DNA from: an uncultured Bryobacteraceae bacterium
GTDB lineage: Bacteria > Acidobacteriota > Terriglobia > Bryobacterales > Bryobacteraceae
Assembly: GCA_955652915.1 (NCBI GenBank)
Contig: CATPCJ010000177.1
Coordinates: 1-49,886 of the forward strand
DNA length: 49,886 nucleotides
Reading direction: 5' to 3'
Shown: positions 10,086-18,967 of the stretch, piece by piece
Numbering within the stretch: the first letter of the stretch is position 1
Layout: every line of letters begins with the position of its first letter
Translations under genes and position numbers: made by a program
Notes under the pieces: model-generated
The model's input: the letters and a program-made list of their open reading frames with translations, nothing else
Database searches by the model: none
What the model was told of the DNA's origin: nothing

Positions 10086-10213
10086 GTCAGTTCGCCGGTT
10101 TGGAATGTGTTTACTTATCTATTAGTACCTACATAGTTAGATTCTTGCCGAAGTTGGCAGGATTTTTCAAAATGTTGGCACCTGGGTGAGCTGAGGAATG
10201 ATGACGAGATTCT

Positions 10214-10900
10214 TTAAGCGCAGGCCCAAGGCAACCACTGACGTCCCAGCGTGGTGAGGTAGTATTTGTAGCCGTGACTGGTTTTCTTGATGAGCCCGTG
10301 CGTGCGCAGACGTTTCAACAGCCGCGAAACTTGCCCGCTGGGGAACCCAGGCAGGAAGCAGAGCCGACCGTTGTGGAATCCGCTGATATTGATTTCTCCG
10401 CGAGCGATCCCTTGCAACAGAAGTTCGTCGCGTGGATCGAAGAAGTTGAACCTCGGTACGATCGAGCATCTTCGTGAATGGTTTTACTGAGGTGACCCAG
10501 CTTGCCGATGCCGCCGCTGGGATCGTCGAGGGCGGAGAGGAACTCCGGGCATGACGAAATATCTGTCGGCGCGGGGTATCCGGATCTTCGACTTTATGGC
10601 CTTCACCAAGCCGCTCACGGCCGCGATCAAGGCGAACGCGGAAGCGCTGGCAGCGGCGTCTGGATTGACCATCGACTACGTCCGCAAAAAGAACTTCCGC
10701 AAAGAAAAAAGGTCAAGGCAGTTCTGAAAAAGCGCGGCGACAAGCCGGGCCTGGTGTGGATCTTCTCCGCACTGGAGCCATGCACCACCTATCAGCCCTG
10801 GTATGACAAAGCCAGCCAGCGTCCCCGTCACAAGCAAGCGGTCAAAACAGCCCAATACCCCAGCAATCTTGTCCGCGTACCGCTCCGTGATCGGTTCCAT
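10214..10900 (-). pseudogene. remnant of a winged-helix 'MarR-like' hypothetical family gene, internally deleted and partly inverted
   Basis: Three pieces of one gene are visible. The N-terminus reads on the minus strand from 10900 (MEPITERYADKIAGVLGCFD) to about 10808. The next part reads on the plus strand, 10551-10813 (MTKYLSARGIRIFDF ... FSALEPCTTYQPWYDK, with a frameshift near 10707), so that block is inverted. The C-terminus is back on the minus strand from about 10545 to 10214 (PEFLSALDDPSGGIGKLGHL ... QVSRLLKRLRTHGLIKK ... YKYYLTTLGRQ), with one lost base near 10448. A large middle part of the roughly 450-residue family protein is absent. The family is widespread in accessory DNA and often labelled MarR-like because of the C-terminal winged helix; its true role is unclear. 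Confidence 0.75.
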
Positions 10901-10948
10901 GATTCAGCTTCTCTGAATCTCGCCCTCTTTGGTTCCGGCTATGCCGGG

Positions 10949-11962
10949 TTAGGGAGCCGGCAATCCGCCAGCACGCAGCTCCAAACGAAGGTTGCGGGAA
11001 ATCCGGTTTGTGTACGCGCCCTTGTAGGCATACGCGCCACGCATCAGGTCGAGCTCGTGGAGGCCCGCCGCGCGGAAATCCAGAATCATCTGCCGTATCA
11101 TGGCGTGCCCCGGTGAGAGCCGGCCGTACGAAGCGTCAAATGAAGTGCGGTACGCAAGATAGCGAAGGTTGAAGATGAAGCCGAAGTACATCGCGATCGG
11201 GTGGTCGTCCAGCAGAAGTTCGGTCACCGACACCATACCGTGAGGAGCCAAGCCCCGCGCCATGGATTCGAATGCCCGGTCCACCACGGCGCCGTCGAAC
11301 GGAGCCACCGCGTCGACGCGCGCGGACCACTGTTTCCTGTGCATTTCGATGAATACCGGAAGCCGTGGGAGGATCTCGTCGAGAGATGTACGATGAAGAC
11401 AGCGGACAGCGCCTCTCCGGTTTAGACGGCGCCACTTGATCGCGTGCTCGTTCCGCGAGAGAATTTCGTCTACGTGCCGATCGTTGGTGAGTTCAATCGC
11501 CAGGGTTTGACTCGAGTAGCCCAGTGAACCTCCAAGCCGGCTGCATATGACCGCCAGCATGCCACCTGGGACGACTTCGTCGAGCGCGAGGTCATGGCCG
11601 CGATTGCGGGCGAAATCGATCAGGGCCGCCGCGATCGTCTCGATCGCTTGGGCGTCCGCCAAGTCGCCAACGGCTTCGTGGTAGTCCGCCCACGGCGCTG
11701 AAAGCGGCCGGATGGTGGGGCATTCTCCCGGTAGTCGGCTGATCTGCAGTGCAAGTCCCGCGCGGCCCGGCACCATCAGCACGACGGGCTCCGCGCACTC
11801 GTGACACGCTACCGAACTGAGCCACGCCTGGTACCAATGGCTGGTCTGGAAGACAGTGCAGCGGGGATTTGCCCGAACCATCTCGTCCCATTGCGTTGTG
11901 AGCGCCCCGGCTGCTGGTTCGCCACAAAGCACCAGGCACTCGGCGGCTCGCGCGCTGCTCAC
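10949..11962 (-). CDS. CelD/FemAB-like GNAT acyltransferase
   Basis: The 337-residue protein resembles the acetyltransferase_6 / CelD-BcsL group, which has a double GNAT fold and is often found in exopolysaccharide or amino-sugar clusters, where it acylates sugars or lipids. Seen motifs are the N-terminal VFQTSHWYQAWLSS, the central FIEMHRKQWSARVD and the C-terminal IAMYFGFIFNLRYLAYRTSFD followed by SPGHAMIRQMILDF. The GTG start at 11962 overlaps the stop of the upstream aminotransferase gene as GTGA, so the two are translationally coupled. That makes an amino-sugar or similar amine the likely acyl acceptor, which is inference. It is the last gene of a three-gene unit. Confidence 0.85.
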   Translation of the reverse strand: MSSARAAECLVLCGEPAAGALTTQWDEMVRANPRCTVFQTSHWYQAWLSSVACHECAEPVVLMVPGRAGLALQISRLPGECPTIRPLSAPWADYHEAVGDLADAQAIETIAAALIDFARNRGHDLALDEVVPGGMLAVICSRLGGSLGYSSQTLAIELTNDRHVDEILSRNEHAIKWRRLNRRGAVRCLHRTSLDEILPRLPVFIEMHRKQWSARVDAVAPFDGAVVDRAFESMARGLAPHGMVSVTELLLDDHPIAMYFGFIFNLRYLAYRTSFDASYGRLSPGHAMIRQMILDFRAAGLHELDLMRGAYAYKGAYTNRISRNLRLELRAGGLPAP

Positions 11963-13176
11963 ACCTCCGTACCGTTGGACGCGTCGAGCACCGTCGCTCG
12001 GAATAGTTCGGCAACGCGGACGATCTGCTCCGCGCCTGAGCGGATGTTGATACCAAATCCGGTGCCCAGATACGAATCGACTACTCCGACGCTCAACGAA
12101 ACCGTGCTCGCGAGCAAACGATCGGTCCGCGGTAGACTTCCGGCCTCGAAGTTCCCTTCGAACGAGCCGAAGGGCAATGCCCGCCGCGCCAGTTGCGGTA
12201 TGTTCGCGTAGTTGTGTTTGCCCGAGCGCGAAAGCGGAGCCGTCCCGAGTTCTCGAGCGACCTTTTCGGCGCGCGCCTCCGATTCAAAGGTATATGCCAG
12301 AACCGTGGCGCATTCGCCGTCCAGATCGTGGACAGTCCGCTCTCGACAGCCCGGCATGGATCCGATGAGATCTCGCAATTTCGCCTTATTTTCGCGAAGC
12401 TTCTGGAGGATTCGCGGAAGCTTCCTCAATTGAGCCCCAGCCAGTGCCCCGGTCATTTCATGCATGCGCAAATTCAGTCCGAGGAAGGAATTGGCGTCCA
12501 TTACCCCGACCCTGTGAGGTTTGGCGCCGTGATCGTGAATAGCAAAGGCGCGCTCATAAAGCTGCGAGTCGTTCGTTACCAGTACTCCGCCGTCACCCGC
12601 CGTGAATGTCTTGAACACATTCAAGCTGAACGCTCCGAATGCTCCGAAGGTGCCAAGCGCCTTGTTTCGGTACATTCCTCCCCCGGCTTGCGCGCAGTCT
12701 TCAATGAGCAATACGCCGTGCTCGGCCGCGATAGCGACGAGGGCGTCCATGTCGCAGGACGCCCCGAGCATATGTACCACGAGAATCGCCTTGGTCCGTC
12801 TGGTGATCTTGCGGCGTGCATCTTCCGGGTCGATCGTAAGGCTCTCGTCGATCTCGGCCAGGATAGGCTTCGCTCCGGCGTAGGCGATTGCCGCGATCGA
12901 AGCCACGAAGGTGTAGCCGGGCACGATCACCTCATCGCCCGGGCCAACTCCCGCCGCCCAAAGTCCAATAAGCAACGCGCTGGTGCAGCTATTGGTGCCC
13001 AGGCAATGCCGGGCGCCGGAAAATCGCTCCAAGTCGCGCTCAAACTGGAACGTCTTCGACGGAGCGGCCGAACCGTCATCGTCAAACCGATACCGGCTCA
13101 GCTCGCGCGAGTCCAGGACATCCAGAACAGCATTACGCTCTTCCGGGCCGAACATATCCAAACCGGGGCCAGGCAT
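11959..13176 (-). CDS. DegT/DnrJ/EryC1/StrS-type PLP aminotransferase
   Basis: The protein of about 405 residues belongs to the fold-type I PLP family that transaminates keto-sugars in deoxysugar, lipopolysaccharide and antibiotic pathways. The Schiff-base lysine is K189 in SLNVFKTFTAGDGG, and the cofactor-binding aspartate is D160 in LLIEDCAQA. The N-terminal LGTNSCTSALLIGLWAAGVGPGDEVIVPGYTF is standard. The usual histidine three residues before the lysine is replaced by asparagine. The ATG at 13176 (MPGPGLDMFG) has AAGGAG 12-17 bases upstream; starting at 13350 would overlap the radical SAM gene by 120 bases with uncharacteristic sequence. It lies between the radical SAM and acyltransferase genes. 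Confidence 0.9.
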   Translation of the reverse strand: MPGPGLDMFGPEERNAVLDVLDSRELSRYRFDDDGSAAPSKTFQFERDLERFSGARHCLGTNSCTSALLIGLWAAGVGPGDEVIVPGYTFVASIAAIAYAGAKPILAEIDESLTIDPEDARRKITRRTKAILVVHMLGASCDMDALVAIAAEHGVLLIEDCAQAGGGMYRNKALGTFGAFGAFSLNVFKTFTAGDGGVLVTNDSQLYERAFAIHDHGAKPHRVGVMDANSFLGLNLRMHEMTGALAGAQLRKLPRILQKLRENKAKLRDLIGSMPGCRERTVHDLDGECATVLAYTFESEARAEKVARELGTAPLSRSGKHNYANIPQLARRALPFGSFEGNFEAGSLPRTDRLLASTVSLSVGVVDSYLGTGFGINIRSGAEQIVRVAELFRATVLDASNGTEV

Positions 13177-13228
13177 CTCTTTTATGTGCTCCTTCTTTTT
13201 GAAGACGGTATCGCCCGCTCGATTGCGG

Positions 13229-14500
13229 TCAACTCCGGAAAGACGATTGGATGAACGGAGCCAGTTCCGGAAACACGTCGACACATTTCGATGTTCTCCG
13301 CGCATCCTGCTCGGCCACCCACTGCGCAAACCTTCCCGCGAGACTTCCACGATTCGAAATCCGCTTCATGGCCGCAATGATCTCGCGTAGCCGCGTGCCG
13401 ACCTCCGGCCACCTTCCAACCTTGTCGAGGAACAGGATCGCCTCTTCGAGGTATCTTGAATACTCGGGCGGAAGCACGAAGGGGGAAAGGAAATCCGGCG
13501 CCATGACGATGCTTGGCGTTACGCTGATTCGCGGACCGTACTCATTGGCGAGGCTATCCAGATAGACCAGCAGGTCCTGGATACTGGTAACGTTCAGGAT
13601 GTTCATGGTTGGAGCAATCCGAACCTGAAGCGTCTTGAACTCGTCCAGCAACATCCGCAGGTTTTGGTCAAATCGATCCCATTGAAGCCCGTGCCGAATA
13701 TACTCCGCGCGTTGTCCTACAGAATCCTGACTCACGCCAAGTCGAAACCAGTGGCGCTCCATCCACCGCGGAAGCAGGCTTCGGAACTTTGAAAACATCC
13801 GGGAAGGCGTGTTGAGATTGCTGATGATTCCCACTTGCATCGCGTGTGGCGACGCTGCCAGCCGGTCCATGGCCGCGTAGAACTCAGGCTGTATTAGCGG
13901 CTCGCCGCCGTTGAATTGGACATAATCGACGCCCTCCAGGATAGTGTCAAACCACTCCCAAAACGTTTCCCGGAAGCCTTCACACGCCGGCGCAAGGTCG
14001 GCTTGCTCGGGTAGCACGGCGAGTGGTCCAGAGGTCTTGATATCCGCCACCCACGCACTGCTGAAATCGGGCCCGCAATATGAACATTTCAGGTCGCACA
14101 AGGTGCTAAGAATGAACTCGATCTCCTTGGGGCGCGCCGCATCCACGGTTCGGTGCTCGCCGATTTCGACGGCTGCGCTCCGGTGCGGCTCTCGATTCGA
14201 TTCCGCGCGCCTGTAGCTGAGCAGCCCAAGTTGCTCTTGCGTCCAGCAGGAGTCGCAATCGGAATGCCACACACCGGAAAGCATCTCCCGCCTGCGATCC
14301 TGAAAATACGGGGCGTTGAACATCGCCGCCACGCCAAGGCTTCGAAGTTCGCTCCGCTCGATTCGAACAAATGGAGTCTTGCAACAAGCCTTCACTCGAC
14401 CGTGCTCGAGATCAACCTGCATGTACGTCCAACGCAGAGGACAGAAACTTGGACTGACTAGGTCTAGCCGATTTCGGCCGTCACGATGAAATCCAGTCAC
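13229..14500 (-). CDS. twitch-domain radical SAM protein
   Basis: The 423-residue protein has an N-terminal auxiliary region FCPLRWTYMQVDLEHG followed by ACCKTPF and HSDCDSCWTQEQLG. The cysteine pattern is that of twitch/SPASM-like cluster-binding segments. The radical SAM motif CDLKCSYCGPDFSSAW then follows, with cysteines spaced CxxxCxxC, and the barrel continues with YVQFNGGEPLIQPEFYAAMD. Such enzymes use two iron-sulfur clusters and S-adenosylmethionine to modify peptides or small molecules. No obvious precursor peptide gene is seen beside it. A GTG start at 14500 has TGAGG upstream. It is the first gene of the unit with the aminotransferase and acyltransferase. Confidence 0.9.
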   Translation of the reverse strand: MTGFHRDGRNRLDLVSPSFCPLRWTYMQVDLEHGRVKACCKTPFVRIERSELRSLGVAAMFNAPYFQDRRREMLSGVWHSDCDSCWTQEQLGLLSYRRAESNREPHRSAAVEIGEHRTVDAARPKEIEFILSTLCDLKCSYCGPDFSSAWVADIKTSGPLAVLPEQADLAPACEGFRETFWEWFDTILEGVDYVQFNGGEPLIQPEFYAAMDRLAASPHAMQVGIISNLNTPSRMFSKFRSLLPRWMERHWFRLGVSQDSVGQRAEYIRHGLQWDRFDQNLRMLLDEFKTLQVRIAPTMNILNVTSIQDLLVYLDSLANEYGPRISVTPSIVMAPDFLSPFVLPPEYSRYLEEAILFLDKVGRWPEVGTRLREIIAAMKRISNRGSLAGRFAQWVAEQDARRTSKCVDVFPELAPFIQSSFRS

Positions 14501-14569
14501 GATTGTTGAACCTCATTGCGGGCCGTAGTGAATACTTGCTGTAGTATACTATGGCGTTTACCCGGAACA

Positions 14570-14592
14570 GAACCGCGGCCGTAAAGGGAGCG
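14570..14592 (+). repeat. short family C repeat fragment
   Basis: AGAACCGCGGCCGTAAAGGGAGCG matches the opening block of repeat family C (1-96 and 40079-40172) joined to its final GGGAGCG block, as does 174-196. It lies in the gap between the divergent radical SAM and methyltransferase genes. Confidence 0.5.
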
Positions 14593-14696
14593 CTTGGACC
14601 CAGTTCGGAGCGGTGGAACTCGCTTCGGATTTCCCTGCTCCTCACACTCCTGGACGCCGCTCTTTACCCGATGCGCTTGCGTGCGAACTTAGAGTA

Positions 14697-15350
14697 ATGT
14701 CCCGCATCTATGAAGCCTGGCAGAAAAGTCCCTTGCTGGCGGCCAAGGTTGCAATGGACCGTGTGGCCGAGTACATCGAAGAACGTCGCCTGGGTATCAG
14801 GACAGCCGGCCACATCCGGATCGAATCTCTGGTCGAGAATCCCCGCGAAAATCATGACTACACGCCAACCAGCATTCGAGCGCTACGCAGGATTTTCGAT
14901 CACGCAGGTATCGCTCCTGGCAGCGAGACCTTGGTCGATTACGGCTGCGGCATGGGCCGCGTGCTAGCCATCGCCTGCGAATATCCATTTCGACGGGCTC
15001 TGGGAATTGAAATCTCACCGGACCTGGTACGAATCGCGCAACGCAACTTAGCGCGTTTTCGCGGCAACAGAAAGTGCACCCACGTGGAGTTCTGGACTGG
15101 CAGCGCCGAACAATTCCCGATCCCTCCGGATGCGACATTTTTTTTCTTCTTCAATCCCTTCGGAGGGGACGTGCTTACACGCGTCTTTTCGCGTATCGGC
15201 AGTTCATTCAGAGATCATCCGCGCCGTCTTCGGATCGTTTACGTGAACCCGCATGCGTTCCAGCGCATCGCACCCGATTATCCCTGGATTCGCATCTCCA
15301 GCACCTTCTCTTTCGAGCACGAATGCATCATCTATGAAGCTGGCCCCTGA
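14697..15350 (+). CDS. class I SAM-dependent methyltransferase
   Basis: The protein of about 217 residues has the Rossmann-type methyltransferase motifs: motif I LVDYGCGMGRVLAIA with acidic residue E in RALGIEISPDLV, and a later FFFFFNPFGGDVL in place of the usual motif IV, followed by RLRIVYVNPHA. The N-terminal YEAWQKSPLLAAKVAMDR may be a substrate-recognition helix. The substrate is unknown; the surrounding glycosyltransferases and aminotransferase suggest a sugar or small molecule. The ATG at 14697 is preferred; a GTG at 14613 is in frame but lies close to repeat sequence. The gene is divergent from the radical SAM gene and stands alone. Confidence 0.8.
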   Translation: MSRIYEAWQKSPLLAAKVAMDRVAEYIEERRLGIRTAGHIRIESLVENPRENHDYTPTSIRALRRIFDHAGIAPGSETLVDYGCGMGRVLAIACEYPFRRALGIEISPDLVRIAQRNLARFRGNRKCTHVEFWTGSAEQFPIPPDATFFFFFNPFGGDVLTRVFSRIGSSFRDHPRRLRIVYVNPHAFQRIAPDYPWIRISSTFSFEHECIIYEAGP

Positions 15351-15515
15351 ATGTTGCACAGGCATTCTTGCCTGAGTGGATCTTAGAGCGAGGATTTCAA
15401 GTGATCCACGACACAGCCTGGGCTCGACGGGGGTCACCGCACCACCTCACCCCAGGCCGTCTTCTCCGTCCCTCCGTCCTACAATGAGACAGCACAAGGA
15501 GCATCAATGCAGATT

Positions 15516-15630
15516 GTGGGGCAGGTTGGTAACTGTTGGTAACCTGCGGCCAATCGGCAATCGGCCCGTAAGTAATTCCGGCCAACACCAGGCGGATTAC
15601 CAATCCGCCGCAGGATGCCATCCGGCCTGG
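15516..15630 (-). repeat. dispersed hairpin-cluster repeat family A, copy 2
   Basis: This inverted copy opens with GTGGGGCAGGTTGGTAAC, passes through CCAATCGGCAATCGG, CCCGTAAGTAATTCC and GGCGGATTACCAATCCGCC, and ends near GATGCCATCC. The distal CCTGCCCCAC end seen in copy 3 is missing, so it is truncated. It is followed at once by the degenerate gene remnant. Confidence 0.8.
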
Positions 15631-15945
15631 AGTCTTGCCCGATGAAAACGCCGACGAGTATACCTCGCTGCTCGACTCTTACTACTCCACCGCCCCCGTC
15701 GAAATGGACCTCGTACAGGGCTGCACAACGGCCTGCTTGTCCGCTCGGAAGTACTGGTCCCAAATGGCGGCAGCGTCGCGAGACCGGCCTGAAGAAAAGG
15801 TCGAAGCCGCCTTCGCCTTCCGGACGGTTACACCCGCGCCCTTAACACGTTGCTGCGTCTCCACCGCCTCCGCGAGCCGAATCCCGACGCGCAAACAAAG
15901 ACAGTGAGAAACGACCCCAATCCCAAGAACGGACTCCCAGTGTGA
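15629..15945 (+). pseudogene. remnant of an acidobacterial 'RANAQ' family hypothetical gene
   Basis: Frame 2 from 15635 reads DENADEYTSLLDSYYSTAP then VEMDLVQ, and the matching C-terminus RALNTLLRLHRLREPNPD appears in another frame from 15835 to the stop at about 15945, so a frameshift and probably a deletion lie between. Both pieces resemble the central and C-terminal parts of a family abundant in Solibacter-type genomes whose intact members begin with a RANAQ-type motif. The C-terminal DNA matches 362-478. The remaining 145 bases up to the glycosyltransferase stop at 16091 show nothing recognisable. Confidence 0.6.
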
Positions 15946-16090
15946 GTCCACAGACCGAACATGAACAGATACCACCCACGCCGCCGCCATCGGTGGAGTC
16001 AACCTCACCAATAGTTCCGATCCCGCCGCGGCGCCTTATTAGTGATCTTCTCCGGTCTCTAATTCCAAGTGGACCTTTGCCCGGGCCAAA

Positions 16091-17269
16091 TCAATGCCGG
16101 GTCCCACGCGTCTTTTCAACACCATCTTGTGACGTGTTGGCTATGTTCTCAACAAGATCCTCACAAGCGCTGCAAACGTCCTCGACCGTGATGTGGTTTA
16201 TTCCACGCGTATTCCAAACGTGGTTGTGTGGAGCCACTCGAAATCCGAACACCCTCGGATTTGTTGGACCGAATAAGCCTACTCCTGGAACGCGAAACAG
16301 ATCCGCCGCGTGCAGCATCACCGAGTCGATTCCACAAAACATATCGGACGCCGCCAGCAACGCCAATGTATCCGACAGTGGCAGGCCTAAGTATGAGAAG
16401 ACCCGGTCCGGAAACATTTGGGAGCGTATATTTATGTCACGCAGTCCTACTAAGAGAGCGATATAAGTTGGATGACTAGCGAGGAAGACATTCAAGAAGC
16501 GTGACCAGGACGCACCCGGCCACATTTTGTCGGGTTTGGAATCCCCGTGAATTGTAAGCAGATGTGTAGATGGTCCAACCGGAATGGCCAGCGAGGTAAC
16601 ACTGCTGGTCGCGCGGGGAGTCAGCTTAGGAGCATGGAGAAAATCGTCCAGCCGGAGTGTTGGATCCACGTAGCGGGGGACGCTAAAGGCTAGATCGATG
16701 GAGTGCTCATCCGTGTGCAATGGCAGTTGCTCTGAGAACGCGGGGGAAAACCCGATCGACTTTTCCGGCCTCAGTGCTTCGATGAGCTGGTCCACGGAGG
16801 GAGTATGCCAAGGTGTCAACGAGACGAAAAGATCGCATGAAGCGACATGCTGTGAAATGACACGTGCATCGAACCATTGAACTCCGTCTTTCACCTCAAT
16901 ATTAACTTCGAATGTAGCCGGAAACTTGAGCTCCCAGAAGAGAAGCTCGAAAACATCTCGTTCGCAGATCAAGGCGGAGCGTCGCGGGAAAACGTGTGCC
17001 AGCGCTCGCAGGGCCGGCAGAGTAAGTATGGAGTCTCCGAAACCGTGGGCAAAGAAGACGACGCACTCGAAATGTGCCGGCTCCGGCATGAATTGTTCAT
17101 CCCATTCGCGATCGTCGCCGCCCGTCAACAGAACAAGACTCGGCGGCGCGAAGCGGCGAGTGCCCTGGCGAGGAACGATTGTACCAACAAATGGAGCGTG
17201 AGTAGCATTCTTTCCTGGCGGGTTGTTCGATTCGCGCTCGAATTGCAGTTGACTGCGAATTCCGGGCAT
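16091..17269 (-). CDS. glycosyltransferase family 9 (heptosyltransferase-like)
   Basis: The protein of up to 392 residues has the GT-B layout of ADP-heptose:LPS heptosyltransferases. The N-terminal half starts VVFFAHGFGDSILTLPALRAL. The C-terminal half has HLLTIHGDSKPDKMWPGASW, then LALLAASDMFCGIDSVMLHAADLF and VPGVGLFGPTNP, the nucleotide-sugar-binding stretch. It probably adds a sugar to lipopolysaccharide core or a related glycan at the inner face of the membrane. An internal ATG at 17089 (MPEPAHF) would place the first strand close to the N-terminus and may be the true start; the 60 residues before it are not typical. Base composition appears a little lower in GC than its neighbours. It is divergent from a second GT9 gene. 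Confidence 0.85.
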   Translation of the reverse strand: MPGIRSQLQFERESNNPPGKNATHAPFVGTIVPRQGTRRFAPPSLVLLTGGDDREWDEQFMPEPAHFECVVFFAHGFGDSILTLPALRALAHVFPRRSALICERDVFELLFWELKFPATFEVNIEVKDGVQWFDARVISQHVASCDLFVSLTPWHTPSVDQLIEALRPEKSIGFSPAFSEQLPLHTDEHSIDLAFSVPRYVDPTLRLDDFLHAPKLTPRATSSVTSLAIPVGPSTHLLTIHGDSKPDKMWPGASWSRFLNVFLASHPTYIALLVGLRDINIRSQMFPDRVFSYLGLPLSDTLALLAASDMFCGIDSVMLHAADLFRVPGVGLFGPTNPRVFGFRVAPHNHVWNTRGINHITVEDVCSACEDLVENIANTSQDGVEKTRGTRH

Positions 17270-17327
17270 TTTCGTGTATTATAGGCAACGTCTACCGCCG
17301 TACGGCGGGCCAGGAGAGGGAGCCCCG

Positions 17328-18455
17328 ATGAGACAAGCTGGACGCCGCATGCTGATCGTCAACTTTGCAGGACTTGGCAATGGCATCTGGATCGTTCCCA
17401 TCCTCAAACGCCTGGAGGAGGTTGATCCCGCGGCGTCCTACTTTCATACTTCCAATCCTGTGTTTGCCGCTCGCGGCATCATGGATTGGCTGGGGCTGAA
17501 GAGCTTTGAAGGAGTAGTGCCTTCCAACTGGCGGCGTTTCGATCGAGACGACTGGGGCGTCATCCGCGACTTTCTGCGTGAACAGAACATTAACGCCGTT
17601 GTGAATCTTCGGAATGAGGGGCCCTTCCGAGACGTGGAATATTTTCAATTCAAGCGGGAAATGGCGTCGTCCGGCGTGGACTTTTGGGAGCTCGATCAGG
17701 CGGCAATCGCGGCTCGCGGCGAGCAACGTCCGCTGTTCGCCGACCAGTTACGTCTGTTTGTGTCGAAAGGCATTGACCTGCAGGATGTGAATCGCACCTG
17801 GGTTCGCGAGTATTTGCGGTGGAAGGGCGGCAGTCGCGCCGGGAACGCTGAGATTGGGTTCTTCACCGGCGCCAGCCAGTCCGTGAAGCGTTGGCCCACG
17901 GGCGACTGGATTCGCCTGGGAAGCTCCGTGCTTTGTGAAGCGGCGCGGAAGATCGTGGTCTACGCCGGTCAAACCGACATCGAAATTGAAAACGCCGAGG
18001 AGATTGCGTCGGAACTGCGCGGACGGTTTGGCGCGGGGCGTTGCACGACTGTCGCGAGGCAGAGCTTCGAGTATCTGTGCTGGCACGTATCCGGCCTCGA
18101 CCTGCTGGTGTCGAACGACACATTCTCGGTGCATTTAGGCGCCGCGCTGGATATTCCAGTAATTGGCTTGTATTTCGCGACTGACTCCATGATCTGGGGA
18201 GGCGTGAGCGGCTCTTTCAGGGCAGTACAGAGCCGAACAGGCCTCTCGTGTCCGGATTTCAAGCGGGACGCCGGCAATTGCACTGCCTTTTATGGAGGCT
18301 GTTCAGGAGGACCCTGTAAAGCGGACGTGACCCCGGAGAGAGTCTATCCAATGATCGTCCAGCTACAACGGCCCCAGTGGCCCGAGACCGTCGACTCAGC
18401 CGCTCTGATCCCTGGAAATCGTGACGAGACCATCGCTGCATGCCCCGCATCCTGA
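17328..18455 (+). CDS. glycosyltransferase family 9-like protein
   Basis: The protein of about 375 residues starts MRQAGRRMLIVNFAGLGNGIW, a GT9-type first strand with the glycine loop. The C-terminal half carries IGFFTGASQSVKRWPTGDWI, then SGLDLLVSNDTFSVHLGAALDIPVIGLY, matching the nucleotide-sugar region of heptosyltransferases. A cysteine-rich tail (CTAFYGGCSGGPCK) is an added feature. The ATG at 17328 follows GGAGAGGGAGCCCCG. It is the first gene of a compact six-gene operon and overlaps the next gene by 16 bases. Likely role: glycosyl transfer to the product of this operon, with unknown sugar and acceptor. Confidence 0.85.
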   Translation: MRQAGRRMLIVNFAGLGNGIWIVPILKRLEEVDPAASYFHTSNPVFAARGIMDWLGLKSFEGVVPSNWRRFDRDDWGVIRDFLREQNINAVVNLRNEGPFRDVEYFQFKREMASSGVDFWELDQAAIAARGEQRPLFADQLRLFVSKGIDLQDVNRTWVREYLRWKGGSRAGNAEIGFFTGASQSVKRWPTGDWIRLGSSVLCEAARKIVVYAGQTDIEIENAEEIASELRGRFGAGRCTTVARQSFEYLCWHVSGLDLLVSNDTFSVHLGAALDIPVIGLYFATDSMIWGGVSGSFRAVQSRTGLSCPDFKRDAGNCTAFYGGCSGGPCKADVTPERVYPMIVQLQRPQWPETVDSAALIPGNRDETIAACPAS

Positions 18456-18967
18456 TCGGAATCATAGGCGGACACTCGTGCAACACGACGCCGGAGGCGC
18501 TGTTGCTGGCAGAATCCGTGGGAGGCGAAATCGCGCGGCGGGGCATGGGAGTGGTTTGTGGCGGCGAGGACGGAATAATGGAAGCCGCTTGCCGCGGCTG
18601 CAAGCAGTGCGGTGGCGTGACTATCGGGATACTGAAGGGCAAATGCCTGCCCGCCGATCGGAATTATCTGGATTATGCCATTCTGACTTCCATGGATGTG
18701 GCCAGCAACAGCATAATCGTATGGAGCTCGGCTGGTATATTGGCGCTGGACGGGAGGTACGGCACGTTGAACGAAATCGCGCTGGCCCTGGATTTCGGAA
18801 AACCGCTAATCTCTCTAGGGACTCACCGCTATCTTCGAACCGATAACATCGAGGCCGAACGGTTTGCGCACTACGAAGGATACGATCGGTCCCGCGTCCC
18901 GGAGATCCTGGACAGGCTCCAGGGTATGATAAGAGCGGCGAAAGATGACTACACCCAAGAGGTTTGA
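18440..18967 (+). CDS. TIGR00725 family protein (SLOG/LOG-like Rossmann fold)
   Basis: The 175-residue protein matches the TIGR00725 family, a single-domain Rossmann fold related to LOG nucleotide phosphoribohydrolases and predicted to bind nucleotides. Seen features are LIGIIGGHSCNTT at the N-terminus, GMGVVCGGEDGIMEAACRGC in place of the LOG PGGxGT-type loop, and AILALDGRYGTLNEIALAL near the end. Its biochemical role is not established. It overlaps the upstream glycosyltransferase by 16 bases and the downstream SDR by 23, so it belongs to the same transcript; a nucleotide or nucleotide-sugar substrate is a fair guess. Confidence 0.85.
   Translation: MPRILIGIIGGHSCNTTPEALLLAESVGGEIARRGMGVVCGGEDGIMEAACRGCKQCGGVTIGILKGKCLPADRNYLDYAILTSMDVASNSIIVWSSAGILALDGRYGTLNEIALALDFGKPLISLGTHRYLRTDNIEAERFAHYEGYDRSRVPEILDRLQGMIRAAKDDYTQEV

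Noticed and set aside
10502..11116. Long plus-strand ORF overlapping the acyltransferase end
   Set aside because: Part of it is the inverted block of a pseudogene and the rest runs antisense to a well-supported GNAT gene.
12193..13254. 353-codon plus-strand ORF
   Set aside because: It is antisense to the DegT aminotransferase and has no family features.
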